From Candidatus Kuenenia stuttgartensis (GTDB lineage Bacteria > Planctomycetota > Planctomycetia > Isosphaerales > Isosphaeraceae): DNA of 51,545 bases. Where the stretch lies: NCBI GenBank assembly GCA_945865635.1, contig CAMBEP010000034.1, positions 1-51,545 of the forward strand, read 5' to 3'. Below the pieces are notes generated by a model. That model was not told the DNA's origin and did not search any database. It was given only the letters and a program-made list of their open reading frames with translations. A program made the translations under genes and the position numbers. Below, one piece after another: positions 1 to 8,439 of the stretch (within the stretch, counting starts at the first letter, position 1; each line of letters begins with the position of its first letter).

Positions 1-207
1 GTTCCAAGCAAATTCGTGGCTGAAAATCGAGTTGCATGGCATCAAGGCTTCCTGGGCGAAGCGGCTGAAGGCGGCGTGCAGGACTCGTATCACGTGGAAG
101 CCATTCCGGCAACCTTCCTGATCGGCCCCGACGGCAAGTTGGTCGCCAAAGACCTGCGAGGAATCGAAATCGGGGCTGCCGTAGGCCGAGCTTTGAATTC
201 ACGATGA
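1..207 (+). CDS. Thioredoxin-like (TlpA/AhpC-TSA type) protein, C-terminal part
   Basis: The reading frame is open from the first base, so this is the 3' end of a gene that starts before the window. The 68 visible residues contain IPATFLIGPDGKLVAKDLRG, the cis-proline strand and following beta-hairpin typical of the C-terminal half of TlpA/ResA-like thioredoxin folds, followed by a short helix and the stop. The redox-active CxxC region would lie upstream and cannot be seen. Proteins of this class usually act outside the cytoplasm in thiol-disulfide exchange, but export cannot be judged here. The family is fairly safe from the IPxTFLI(G)xDG pattern; the exact role is unknown. Confidence 0.75.
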   Translation, partial: VPSKFVAENRVAWHQGFLGEAAEGGVQDSYHVEAIPATFLIGPDGKLVAKDLRGIEIGAAVGRALNSR

Positions 208-714
208 ATTGGTCCCCGGAGCTGTTTTGCCAGGGGCTGTCCATTTTCTCGTGAAATGGCTGGGTTAGCCAACCAGGAAAGACCGCATCTTGACGGAACT
301 AATGCCTGTTGGACCTGCGGTGGCACAGGTCCAGCAGCATTGTCATACACAATCATGTTAGTGAATTTTATTGTGTTGCAACTCATGCAAAGACATTAAC
401 TAACCATATCTAAACTCGTCGATCTCTTTGAGAAGCAGTGCCTTTAGCCCTTAAATCTGCTAGTTTCTGCTGTAAACAATCCTTCTCGTAATCACATAGC
501 AGTGAGTTTTTGAGCTATTCGATAGGTCAGTGGAGTCGATTGATCGCCGTCGTTGTAAGCAAAATCCTTATGAAATAAAAACAGCTTTTTGGTTCTTCTT
601 GGTTGAAAGTTGGTTAAATGAGGGCTAAATTAAGCATAAGTCCTGTTCGGTTTCGTAATCTGAGTGGGCCATTGCTGGGAAACATGGAATTTCCATCATT
701 CACAAAGGTGCATC
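208..714. other. Gene-free stretch upstream of a PEP-CTERM gene
   Basis: No convincing coding region is present. The stretch holds one strong inverted repeat (306-337, listed separately) and then becomes AT-rich towards the start codon at 715. It presumably carries the promoter of the downstream gene, but no clear -35/-10 pair can be named. Confidence 0.5.
306..337. repeat. Inverted repeat (12-bp stem, 8-base loop)
   Basis: Bases 306-317 (CTGTTGGACCTG) pair with 326-337 (CAGGTCCAGCAG) through 12 positions, one of them G-U. The loop is 318-325. It lies about 100 bases after the stop of the thioredoxin-like gene and has no T-run on either side, so it is not a classical intrinsic terminator. 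It could be a processing site or RNA-stabilising hairpin. Confidence 0.5.
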
Positions 715-2197
715 ATGAACTTTAAAAGACAGAACTCAATGTTTTCTCGATCCAGGCTCCAACCGATTCGACTGGCGCTGGCTCTCTTAGGGGTTCAGAT
801 GGCGGGCGATTTGAGAGCTGCCGATATTGTCCGAAATTTTCAGGGTGGAAATGAATTACAACGATGTTGCCGCTCTTGGCAGCAGCCTGACACCACCCGA
901 TTCGATGGGGGCTGTTGGCCAGAATGAGTTTGTGCAGTTCATCAATGGCGCATTTGCGATTTATTCAAAGACTGGGACGCGCCAATTGGCCATCAGCGAC
1001 GATCAGTTTTGGACCAACGCAGGGATCAACTCGTCTGTGATTTCACCTGGTCTGAGCGATCCCCGGATCACCTATGACCCGACTGTGAACCGGTGGATCG
1101 CGACTGAGGTCAATGTCACCAGCACGGGAAACCAGATTTTGGTGGGACGATCCGATACGTCGGACCCGTCCGGGGGATGGAAGGCCGTGAATTATACCGG
1201 CGTGGCGGGCCAATTTGCAGACTATGACACACTTGGGGTGGACGCAACGAATGTTTACATTGGGTCGAACAATTTCACGATCTCCTCTGGCTCTTTCAGT
1301 GGTGTGAGCATGACGGTCATACCCAAGAGCGACCTGCTGGGATCGACTCCGACCCTGTCCAACTTCAAGCAGTTCAATCAGGCCAACGGGGCCATGGGTT
1401 ACTCGCCGCAAGGGGTGACCAACTATTCCACAAACCCCGGCCATGGAGTGATTTTTGCCATTGATATCAGCTCATGGAACATGGTCGATCGGACGACCGT
1501 GAATGGCTCGGGCACATCCGCGACGCTCGGAACCACGGTGAATATTACGACAAGCTTTGATCCTGCCAATGGCCCGATCAATCCGACTCAGCCTGGAGGC
1601 ACGAGTATCGATGGCCTTGATGATCGTTTTTCCGGGACGGTGGTGCAGGTTGGAAATTTTATTTATTCGACGGACACAGTGATTAGTGGCTCGAAGAATG
1701 CTGTGCGCTGGCTGGTTGTGAATGAATCAACGAATGCGATCGTGGGCGAAGGGGTGATTGCCGACTCGAATTACAACTTCTTACAGCCATCGATTGCAGT
1801 CAATCCTGACGGCACTTTTGTAATCGCTTTCAATCGGGTAGGAAGTACGGCAGGGAGCGGGAATATTGGGATCTATGCTGCGGTGGGCACAACGACCGGG
1901 TCGGTCATATCGGTCGGAAGCCCGTTTGTTTTGCAGGAAGGAACCATATCGAATTTCACAGGTCCGTCATTTGATACAGGGATAGCCAAACGCTGGGGCG
2001 ACTACAGCTCAACCACACTTGATCCGACAAACCCGAACCTGTTTTGGACAGTCCAGGAAATCCCAATATCGAGCACGGCCTGGGGCACTCAAATCATCGC
2101 AATATCGGTACCAGAACCGCGATCGATGCTGATGGCAGCCATAGCCGCAATAGCACTTGGAGCCTGGAATTACAGGCGATCATCAAATCGAGGATGA
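715..2197 (+). pseudogene. PEP-CTERM secreted protein with a frameshift after its signal peptide
   Basis: The ATG at 715 follows a good ribosome site (AAAGGTG, about 705-711) and encodes a signal peptide: basic start, hydrophobic LALALLGVQMAG, cleavage near LRAAD. It runs in frame 1 to DIVRNFQGG near 850. The body continues in frame 2 with NYNDVAALGSSLTPPDSMGA and stays open to 2197. One extra base in the GGTGGAAATG stretch (about 845-852) would explain the break. The C-terminus is a PEP-CTERM sorting signal: VPEP, a hydrophobic helix, then an Arg pair (last ~29 residues), which directs exosortase-dependent export and processing. The body resembles secreted proteins with a TPPDxMGAVG motif whose function I do not know. 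The 2197-side frame alone could only start at a TTG (827) without a signal peptide. Real frameshift, sequencing error and programmed shift are all possible. Confidence 0.75.
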
Positions 2198-2262
2198 TCT
2201 TTTGCGAATGCTTGGAACAGATTTCTGGCCTTGGGATGGGGCTTTGAAATCTTGTTATATGC

Positions 2263-2490
2263 TCTTCGCGGCCATGAATGGCACTTTTTGATCGCGACGA
2301 TGCCGCAGGGATCTGGAGCCAGTAGCCGGTGGTTGAGGAGCGTCAGCGACAACACCACCGGACGAAGACGCGACATAAGGCCTTGCACCCCTGCCGGGGT
2401 GCCAGCAGCTTTTACCCCCATCTCATAACCGGTGGTGTCGCTTCGCTCAACCATCGGCTACTTGCTTTGATGCCTCCAGCATCATTCTGA
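2263..2490 (+). repeat. Palindromic dispersed repeat, copy A
   Basis: This ~230 bp element starts with CTTCGCGGCCATGAATGGC and has two long imperfect inverted arms around GCCGGTGGTTGAGGAGCG (about 2323-2340) and its partner CGCTTCGCTCAACCATCGGC. A GC-rich inner hairpin (CACCCCTGCCGGGGTG) sits in the core. It shares its left flank with copy B and matches copy C (33613-33846) in reverse complement almost end to end. It encodes no protein, so it is probably a non-autonomous MITE-like or REP-like element. Confidence 0.8.
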
Positions 2491-2650
2491 TACAATGTAT
2501 CATGTGTGGCCGCGACAACACTAGTAACACTGTCGGCCCGATGCCCTCATCGGGCGTGCTCGCCCAATAAACCTGGCTGATTCGAAATCAATCAAAAAAA
2601 ATAGCCCCCTGATCGCGCGAGCCCGGTCAGGGGACCGTGCCAAGACTATA

Positions 2651-2885
2651 AACTTCGCGACCATGAATGGCACTTTTTGATCGCGACGATGCCGCAGGGA
2701 TCAGAAGTCTGTAGACGGTGGTTGAGCGCAGCGACACCGCCGGATTTGCATGCAAAAAAAAGCGTCTTGCACCCTGGCCGGGGTGCAAGAATTGTTGGTT
2801 GTGTCGTTCGTCCGGTGGTTTCGTCGCTGACACTCCTCAACCACCGGCTACAGGCTGCCATACCTAGGTCATCGTTTCGATCAAA
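2651..2885 (+). repeat. Palindromic dispersed repeat, copy B (core inverted)
   Basis: The left flank (CTTCGCGACCATGAATGGC and the following ~45 bases) is nearly identical to copy A. The arm with GAGGAG-type sequence, which is on the left in A, appears here on the right as CACTCCTCAACCACCGGC, while the GAGCGCAGCGAC-type arm is on the left. The inner hairpin CACCCTGGCCGGGGTG and the A-run also read in the opposite sense. The core therefore appears flipped between its inverted arms relative to copies A and C. Confidence 0.75.
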
Positions 2886-2910
2886 ACATGTCGTTTATGA
2901 ACTTGAAGAT

Positions 2911-2951
2911 TATAAAACAGTGCAAGCGGCCATTGCGGGCCGCTTGCACTG
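2911..2951 (-). terminator. Intrinsic terminator of the Gfo/Idh/MocA gene
   Basis: Bases 2918-2931 (CAGTGCAAGCGGCC) pair perfectly over 14 bp with 2938-2951, with loop ATTGCG. On the minus strand the stem is followed by TTTTATA. It lies just past the minus-strand stop at 2977. A TTCTTTTCC run on the other side could give weak termination in the plus direction. Confidence 0.85.
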
Positions 2952-2976
2952 CTTCTTTTCCTTGGACGATTCCAGA

Positions 2977-4560
2977 TTACGGATTCTTGGCGAGGATCAA
3001 GGCTTTTTCTGGTGTTTCCGGGCTCTTCCAGTCAAACCATTTTTCGTCGAACTTGACACGCACGCCCTGCTTCATGGCGATGTTGGAAGTTAATGCAATC
3101 ACGGCATCCGCCAGGGCCACTTCGCCCTTACAGCGGGGCTGGAATTCATTTTCGGCGTGGAAATTCTTTTGATCGCCCTTACGCATGCAATAGGCAAAAT
3201 GCTCGAGCTCTTCGCGATAGCCGCGGGAGGGGTCGGCCGTGGCGGATCCGCCAAGGCTGGATGCGGCTGATGGGCCTGACCATGTGGCCGAAGTTTCGGC
3301 CACAGGCTTCCCGGCAGGGCCGGTCTGCATCGTTACGGACATGTTTCGGCCGCCAAGCTGGGTTTTGTTGCGGTCGTTTTCTTTGTAGAGAAGAATCTCT
3401 TTCTCCTCTTCGATGATCATGGTGCCATAGGTGCCCATGACTTCTTCGCCATATTTCTCAAAGGCGTTGGTGTTGATTGAGGAATAGGTGACGATGACAC
3501 GGTCGTCCTTGGCCTGGCCTGGGAATTCGAAGGTGGTGAAGACGTGGTCGTCAACCTGTCGTCCGTCTTTGTAGAGGATGGTGCCGCCGTAGCCCTGGAC
3601 GGAGAGAGGGTGTTTTTTGCCGAGAAAAATCGAGCAGGCGTCGAGCTGATGGCTTCCCAGTTCGGCCATCAGGCCAGCGCCTGTGCGTTCGTAGAGACGC
3701 CAGCGGACGAGTTCGTCGACGGAATTCCAGCCGTATTTTTTGACGTCGATGGAGCGGTCGTCTTCGGGGATCGGCTTTTTCCAGCTATCCCAGTAGACGA
3801 TCTGGCCGGCTTCGTCTTTCATGACGACGGGCATGCCGCTGGTGTCGTATTGGATGCTGCCGTCTTTATCCTTGGCATAGACGGGCTGGCCATTGTTCCG
3901 GTGCCACAGGGCCCGGATATGGCGGATGTCGCCCAAGTGGCCGTTTTGGATCAGGAAATTGGCGTTGTCGTAGAGCACAGAGTAGTGTCTCTGGTGGCCG
4001 ATGGCAAGCAGGCGGTTGGTTTCGTGAGCCGTCTTGACCATGTCCTTGCACTGGCCGACGGTTCGGGCCATAAGCTTTTCGCACAAAACGTGCTTGCCGG
4101 CCTTCATGGCCTCAATGGCGACAGGTGCGTGCATCCAGAGGGGCAGGGCGATGACGATCAGCTCGACTTCGGGGTCGGCCAGTGCCTTCTGGTAATCAAA
4201 GTCATATCTGGCTTTGGAGCGATCCATGATTTTGGCCACATCGCCGGCGGAGTATTGCTTGTGGGCGAGGAATTCTTTTTCGCCACGCTTGATTTGGGAG
4301 GGGCGAATGTCGCAGAAGCCAATGTAATCGACATAATCGCGATTGTGATAGCGGATCATGGCCTGGCAGCCTTCGTCGCCGGTGCCGATGACAACGGCCT
4401 TGACGGGCTTGATGGGCTCGCTGGACTGGTAGCCGAAGTAATAGGCCCCGGCGGCTGGTGCCACGGCTGCGCCTTTGAGGAAGTCGCGTCGTGAGAAGCC
4501 AAGGGCGGTGTTGGTATTTTCACGGCCAATGACACGCTGATCGGGCGTAATGCTGGTCAT
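2977..4560 (-). CDS. Gfo/Idh/MocA family oxidoreductase, Tat-exported
   Basis: This 527-residue protein is predicted to be an NAD(P)-dependent sugar or inositol-type dehydrogenase. A twin-arginine signal (SRRDFLKG, residues 23-30, then an Ala/Gly-rich hydrophobic run) points to export in folded form with bound cofactor. The Rossmann nucleotide-binding loop GTGDEG is at about 59-64 and the conserved EK of the family at 161-162 (CEKLMA), followed by the larger alpha/beta C-terminal domain. Exported Gfo/Idh/MocA proteins are numerous in planctomycetes and usually have unknown substrates. The DoxX gene lies 75 bases upstream on the same strand, so the two may be co-transcribed. A strong terminator follows. 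The family is certain; the substrate is not. Confidence 0.93.
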   Translation of the reverse strand: MTSITPDQRVIGRENTNTALGFSRRDFLKGAAVAPAAGAYYFGYQSSEPIKPVKAVVIGTGDEGCQAMIRYHNRDYVDYIGFCDIRPSQIKRGEKEFLAHKQYSAGDVAKIMDRSKARYDFDYQKALADPEVELIVIALPLWMHAPVAIEAMKAGKHVLCEKLMARTVGQCKDMVKTAHETNRLLAIGHQRHYSVLYDNANFLIQNGHLGDIRHIRALWHRNNGQPVYAKDKDGSIQYDTSGMPVVMKDEAGQIVYWDSWKKPIPEDDRSIDVKKYGWNSVDELVRWRLYERTGAGLMAELGSHQLDACSIFLGKKHPLSVQGYGGTILYKDGRQVDDHVFTTFEFPGQAKDDRVIVTYSSINTNAFEKYGEEVMGTYGTMIIEEEKEILLYKENDRNKTQLGGRNMSVTMQTGPAGKPVAETSATWSGPSAASSLGGSATADPSRGYREELEHFAYCMRKGDQKNFHAENEFQPRCKGEVALADAVIALTSNIAMKQGVRVKFDEKWFDWKSPETPEKALILAKNP

Positions 4561-4635
4561 TTGGTGATTCTCGGTTCCGAAAAAGAGGAGTTTGAAGGCG
4601 ATGGATGAACAAGGGAGACAGGGATGACTTGAGGG

Positions 4636-5589
4636 TCAGGAATTGGCGATGGCCGACTCGCGCCGGGCGCGGCGGGCGCGAACCCATGGGCCAAAGAGGA
4701 CGGCATCAAGGCCGACCCAGAGGCTTGTGGGAATGAAGACAAGGGCAATACAGGCGAGGAATTCGATCAGGTTTTTATTGACATAAAGGTAGTGGCCTTC
4801 AGCCTGTGGATTGTCGGGCAAGCCAGGCAGGGGAGGCATGGCCAGATAGAACATGGTCAGCAGCCAGGCTCCACCGAGGGCTCCGAAAGGGGCAAACAGG
4901 CCCAGCAGAAGGCTGGCGCCGGAGAGGGTCAGGCCATAGGCGGTGAGGTGATTGATCAGGACGAGCTGAGTCAGGGGCTTGGCAACCGGCCCGGTTTTTT
5001 TCTGGTCGTCGCTGAGGGATTTGTCGAGTGAGGTGAAAACCTCGGCACCGATGGCATCGACGGCTGTGACGAGCTTGCGGCGGTCGGATTCGAGGTCTCT
5101 CCGCTTGGTCTGGGAGCGTTCGCGCTCATAGGACATTGCGGTGGGGTTGTTCAGAACGGCCTCGTTTTTGGCCAGCTCGCTGAGATATTTGTTGAGATCT
5201 TCGCGGTTTTCCTTGCCCTTGGACCAGTCCTGAAGCTTCTGGACGGCTGCGACATAACTCTTCTCGCCAGAAGCCTTTTGGTCAGCAGAGAGACTGTAGT
5301 GGGCGCTGTAGGTGGTCAGTTCTTCCTTCCAGGTGGCGGCAAGCTTCTGAAGGTCGAGATGCTCTTTGCTGTCGACATCGGGAATGATGCTACGGAAGAC
5401 GTCGGCCAGAGGGCCGTTGGCGTTCCTTAGGTAAGGCTCTGCTGTAAATGGCTTTACAGTCTGAAAGGAATGAACCTTTTCCATACCTTCGTAGAGGAAG
5501 TGCCAACCGATGGCCATGCGGAGGGCCACAAGAAAGAATGCGGCCCAGAAGCCTGGAAAACGTCTGGATTTGGTGACAGGTGAGCTCAT
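4636..5589 (-). CDS. DoxX-family membrane protein with a long hydrophilic insert
   Basis: The protein has 317 residues, about twice the usual DoxX length. The first membrane segment carries the family pattern GWHFLYEGMEKV (about 28-39). A charged, Lys/Glu-rich stretch of roughly 160 residues with helical, coiled-coil-like character follows. Three or more further membrane segments come after about residue 208, including EGHYLYVNKNLIEFL, also typical of DoxX-like proteins. DoxX proteins are small membrane subunits linked to quinone or thiosulfate redox chemistry in other organisms; the function here is unknown. The gene precedes the exported Gfo/Idh/MocA oxidoreductase by 75 bases, which hints at electron transfer between them, but that is inference. 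No good ribosome site precedes the ATG. Confidence 0.85.
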   Translation of the reverse strand: MSSPVTKSRRFPGFWAAFFLVALRMAIGWHFLYEGMEKVHSFQTVKPFTAEPYLRNANGPLADVFRSIIPDVDSKEHLDLQKLAATWKEELTTYSAHYSLSADQKASGEKSYVAAVQKLQDWSKGKENREDLNKYLSELAKNEAVLNNPTAMSYERERSQTKRRDLESDRRKLVTAVDAIGAEVFTSLDKSLSDDQKKTGPVAKPLTQLVLINHLTAYGLTLSGASLLLGLFAPFGALGGAWLLTMFYLAMPPLPGLPDNPQAEGHYLYVNKNLIEFLACIALVFIPTSLWVGLDAVLFGPWVRARRARRESAIANS

Positions 5590-5763
5590 AAGTAGGGCTT
5601 TATTCCAAAAAGGCCGAGCCAGGAACCGATTGCAGAATTTCAGGCGGGTTCAACCGGCAAACGGAGTAGATTCTTTATTTTAAGCTTAATTTTTGGAAAT
5701 TTCCAGTCCGTAATCGAATCAGAAATGGGTTTTTATTTCCATTCAGGGTCTGGTGCATGGCCA

Positions 5764-6873
5764 TTATTGGGGCAGGGGCTGGCCTGGCTGGATGAATGTG
5801 GAGTGGAGGTTGCCGATGACAACTTTTTCGGGGGTGATATTGAGGAGGAGGAGTTCTGGGGCAGGGGGTTGGGTCGACGGGTTGGCTGTTAAAAAAATCG
5901 CGCTGAGGGATGGGTTTTGCTCGATGATTTGTTGGGCAATTTTTGGTCCGGTGAGATAAAAGGCGGTGGAGAGGGCATCGGCTTCTGCGGCCGTGGGTGC
6001 GATGACGGTGACGGATAGGGGGCCTGGGGCGGGAATTCCGGATCTGGGGTCGATGATATGGCCGTAGGAGCGGCCATTTTGTTCGAAGCTTTGGAAGGTT
6101 CCTCCGGAGGTGCCAAGGGCTTGATCCTGCAATTTGATTTGGATGAGGGGTTGATTGGGGTCGAGTGGATTATGGAGAGCGATGGACCATGGCTCGAAGA
6201 GGGTTCCGGGCTGGTGGCCGAGGGCATAGAGGCTGGACCGGCCGCCTTGGATCAGGGCAGGGGCAGGGAAGGGGTGATTTTTGAAGAGATCGGCGACTCG
6301 GTCGATGGCATAGCCTTTTCCGATGGAGCCGAGGTTGATTTCGATGCCGGGATCGGTGGATTGGATGGAGCGGTCGAGGTCGTTGAAAATGAGATGTCTG
6401 AGGCCAGTTCGGGCCATGGCGGATTTGAGTTCGAGGTCGGATGGGACGCGTTTGGGACCTTGCACGAAGCCCCAGGCTCTGCTCAGGGCGCCTGTGGTAA
6501 TATCGTAGGCGCCGCCGGTGGAGGAGTGGATGGTGCGGGCCAGTTTGAGGAGTTCGTAAAGCTTTGGTTCGAGGGAGATGGGTTGATTGTGATAGGACTC
6601 GTTGAGGCGGGCGATCGTGGAATCGTCGCGATAGATGGTCATTTGGATTTCGAGTTCGTCGACCAGGTCGAAGCTTCGTTCGGCCAAGGCCAGGGCTCCG
6701 AGGGTGTGCGATGCCATTCGGAGCTCAAAAAACGTGCCCATCGCCTGACGTGATGCGACCAGCCAGGTGAATTCCTCGGTGCGGGAGCGGCCAGAGGATT
6801 GGAGCACAGGCGACCATTCGACCGGCTTGTTCCAGAGGTTTTTCCAAAGATTGCGGCGATTGCGAGCAGTCAT
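5764..6873 (-). CDS. apbE: FAD:protein FMN transferase (ApbE family)
   Basis: This 369-residue protein should transfer FMN from FAD onto a threonine or serine of a target flavoprotein. ApbE landmarks are present in order: AYDITTGAL (122-130), NLGSIGKGYAID (180-191), GTSGG (254-258), GHIIDPRSG (271-279) and the late Mg-site region EADALSTA (about 297-304). Most ApbE proteins act outside the cytoplasm and carry a lipobox or signal peptide. Here the N-terminus (MTARNRRNLWKNL) is basic without a hydrophobic stretch, so location is uncertain. No target flavoprotein such as RnfG or NqrC is visible nearby. The gene lies about 175 bases upstream of doxX on the same strand. Confidence 0.9.
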   Translation of the reverse strand: MTARNRRNLWKNLWNKPVEWSPVLQSSGRSRTEEFTWLVASRQAMGTFFELRMASHTLGALALAERSFDLVDELEIQMTIYRDDSTIARLNESYHNQPISLEPKLYELLKLARTIHSSTGGAYDITTGALSRAWGFVQGPKRVPSDLELKSAMARTGLRHLIFNDLDRSIQSTDPGIEINLGSIGKGYAIDRVADLFKNHPFPAPALIQGGRSSLYALGHQPGTLFEPWSIALHNPLDPNQPLIQIKLQDQALGTSGGTFQSFEQNGRSYGHIIDPRSGIPAPGPLSVTVIAPTAAEADALSTAFYLTGPKIAQQIIEQNPSLSAIFLTANPSTQPPAPELLLLNITPEKVVIGNLHSTFIQPGQPLPQ

Positions 6874-6962
6874 GACGTTTTTATTTTTGGGTTTTCCGAG
6901 GATGCTTTAGAGAAAAGAGGAGAGAGAGTGTGTGTGGCATAAGGCCGATGAGCAAGGAGGTC

Positions 6963-7002
6963 AAAAAAAAAGCCTGAATTCATCGTCAGGATGAATTCAG
7001 GC
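6963..7002 (-). terminator. Intrinsic terminator of the PEP-CTERM propeller gene
   Basis: Bases 6972-6983 (GCCTGAATTCAT) pair perfectly with 6991-7002, with loop CGTCAGG. On the minus strand the stem is followed by nine T (6963-6971). It lies 36 bases beyond the minus-strand stop at 7039. Confidence 0.93.
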
Positions 7003-7038
7003 ATAGCAAGATTATGATTGGAGTAAAGAGCCTGTGAC

Positions 7039-8106
7039 TCAGACGGTTGGAGTCGTCGGCAGGGTGGCCTTACGCCGCCTGGAGGCGACAAGGGCACCGA
7101 CACCGAGCATGGCCAGAGCATAGGTTGATGGCTCTGGAACGCTTGTCACAGCAAGAAACTGGAAGCCAAAATTGGCATCGGCGGTCTTGAAGATGCTGAT
7201 TGCACCTGTAGACGAATTGACTTTCTGGATCGCACTTGAGCCACCTGTTGAGGAATAGTACTGGCTCAGGAAGATCGTTCCCTGGGAGTCCATGGCAATT
7301 CCGAAGGCGTTGGCGATCGAAGCACGGCCAGCTGTGCCGAACGTGTTGTCAAGCGTTGCGGTTGTTCCACTGAGGTTGAACTTGTACAAACCACCACCCA
7401 CACCTGTGGCTGCGTAGTTGGTCAGATAGAATGTGTTGTTGCCCACAAAGAGGATGTCACGCAGGGCTGAGGTCGCTGGTGTAAAGCCCGACAGAGTGAT
7501 TGCACCGAGCGAAGTTCCAGCGGAGTTAAACTTGTTTACGGCATAAGGTGTGGTGCCTGAACCCGGCTGATTGACCACATAGAAATTGGTATCAGGCGTC
7601 TGGACGGATTTGTAAACGTTGGTTGTGCCAACGGCAAGATTCAGAGTCGGGCCGGTGTTGGCACCTGTGGCTGAGTTCAGATCAACAACCTTGAGGCCGC
7701 TGAGCAATGCCACTGAAACGGTCGAACCATCCGGTGTGACGCTCACGCCACGACCCGCTGAGGTCAAAGTGGCAATCCCCGATGTTCCAAACGATGTGTT
7801 GATGCTGGCCGTTACTGAGCCTGAACCGGACATGGTGTAGGCCGTGATTTGATTCGCAGCAGTATTCGCACCAGTCACGTAGAGGTTTGTGCCACTTGTG
7901 GCAACACCCTGTGTGGCCCCGGAATAGGCTGAAACAATGACAGCTTCGGTGCCTTTGATAGCACTCGGACCGGAATAAGTGTAGGCAATGCTGGAAACGG
8001 TCCTGTTCTTAAAGTCTTGGGCGATCAGAAAATCGGCATGGGCCACGCTGGCTCCCAAGCCACCAAGAATTAGGGCCAAAATCAATGATGCAGAACGAAA
8101 TCGCAT
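7039..8106 (-). CDS. PEP-CTERM secreted protein, beta-propeller-like
   Basis: The 355-residue protein has a signal peptide (residues 1-24, cleavage after ASVAHA) and a C-terminal PEP-CTERM signal starting at VPEPSTYALAML (about 323), with a hydrophobic helix and SRRRK. The body is rich in Gly, Ser, Thr and Asn. Repeating strands such as SGTNLYVTGAN, GNNTFYLTNYA and DSQGTIFLSQYY look like the blades of an NHL or SMP-30-like propeller. The start is supported by AGGAGGT just upstream of the ATG. The sorting signal predicts exosortase-dependent processing, but no exosortase gene is in the window. A structural or surface role is likely; no enzymatic motif was seen. Confidence 0.88.
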   Translation of the reverse strand: MRFRSASLILALILGGLGASVAHADFLIAQDFKNRTVSSIAYTYSGPSAIKGTEAVIVSAYSGATQGVATSGTNLYVTGANTAANQITAYTMSGSGSVTASINTSFGTSGIATLTSAGRGVSVTPDGSTVSVALLSGLKVVDLNSATGANTGPTLNLAVGTTNVYKSVQTPDTNFYVVNQPGSGTTPYAVNKFNSAGTSLGAITLSGFTPATSALRDILFVGNNTFYLTNYAATGVGGGLYKFNLSGTTATLDNTFGTAGRASIANAFGIAMDSQGTIFLSQYYSSTGGSSAIQKVNSSTGAISIFKTADANFGFQFLAVTSVPEPSTYALAMLGVGALVASRRRKATLPTTPTV

Positions 8107-8439
8107 AGGTACCTCCTGTCAAACCGACCCGCAGTTGCAAAATCAGAGAAGTCAACTGACTTATATAGATAATCAATCCTTACAATAATGACAAGCAGAT
8201 TCTTCCAAAAATTTGTGAAATAGTTTTTTATTCGCAACATGTACGAATATAAATTCCTCAATCGAGTTGTTTTAGGAGTATGGATTGGAGGATTGGGGTG
8301 TTTCATGGAGGCGGGTGGCGTTGCGGGAATGGTCTCCCTTAATTTCGATGGATTTGCTATGATTGACCCAGAGTGATCGGTGGCGATTGCTTACGCACAG
8401 GGGCGCTTGCCTTTTTATCTGGAATCATTGGCTGAAACT
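8107..8439. other. Divergent intergenic region between a PEP-CTERM gene and lepA
   Basis: About 330 bases, AT-rich in the first 170, separate two divergently read genes and must hold both promoters. No operator or RNA structure could be singled out. The lepA frame is open back to a GTG at 8380, which would add 20 residues. Confidence 0.4.

Larger units (their letters stand above)
2198..2976. other. Gene-free stretch carrying two palindromic repeat copies and a terminator
   Basis: The stretch has no credible gene. It contains repeat copies A and B (2263-2490, 2651-2885), a short hairpin around 2538-2555 (CCCGATGCCCTCATCGGG), another imperfect hairpin around 2607-2635 (CCCTGA/TCAGGG arms), and the terminator of the oxidoreductase gene at 2911-2951. 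Short open frames across the repeats are by-products of the palindromes. Confidence 0.7.

Noticed and set aside
2677..3093. Open frame of 138 residues across the repeat and into the oxidoreductase 3' end
   Set aside because: It spans a palindromic repeat copy and a terminator; the similar frames in copies A and C derive from the repeat itself.
3544..4494. Long plus-strand open frame (316 residues) over the oxidoreductase gene
   Set aside because: It is antisense to a clear Gfo/Idh/MocA gene, is Gly/Val/Asp-rich as expected from GC-rich antisense reading, and has no domain.
8380..8439. 20-residue N-terminal extension of LepA from a GTG
   Set aside because: LepA proteins begin a few residues before IRNFSIIAHIDHGK; the ATG at 8440 gives the normal length.
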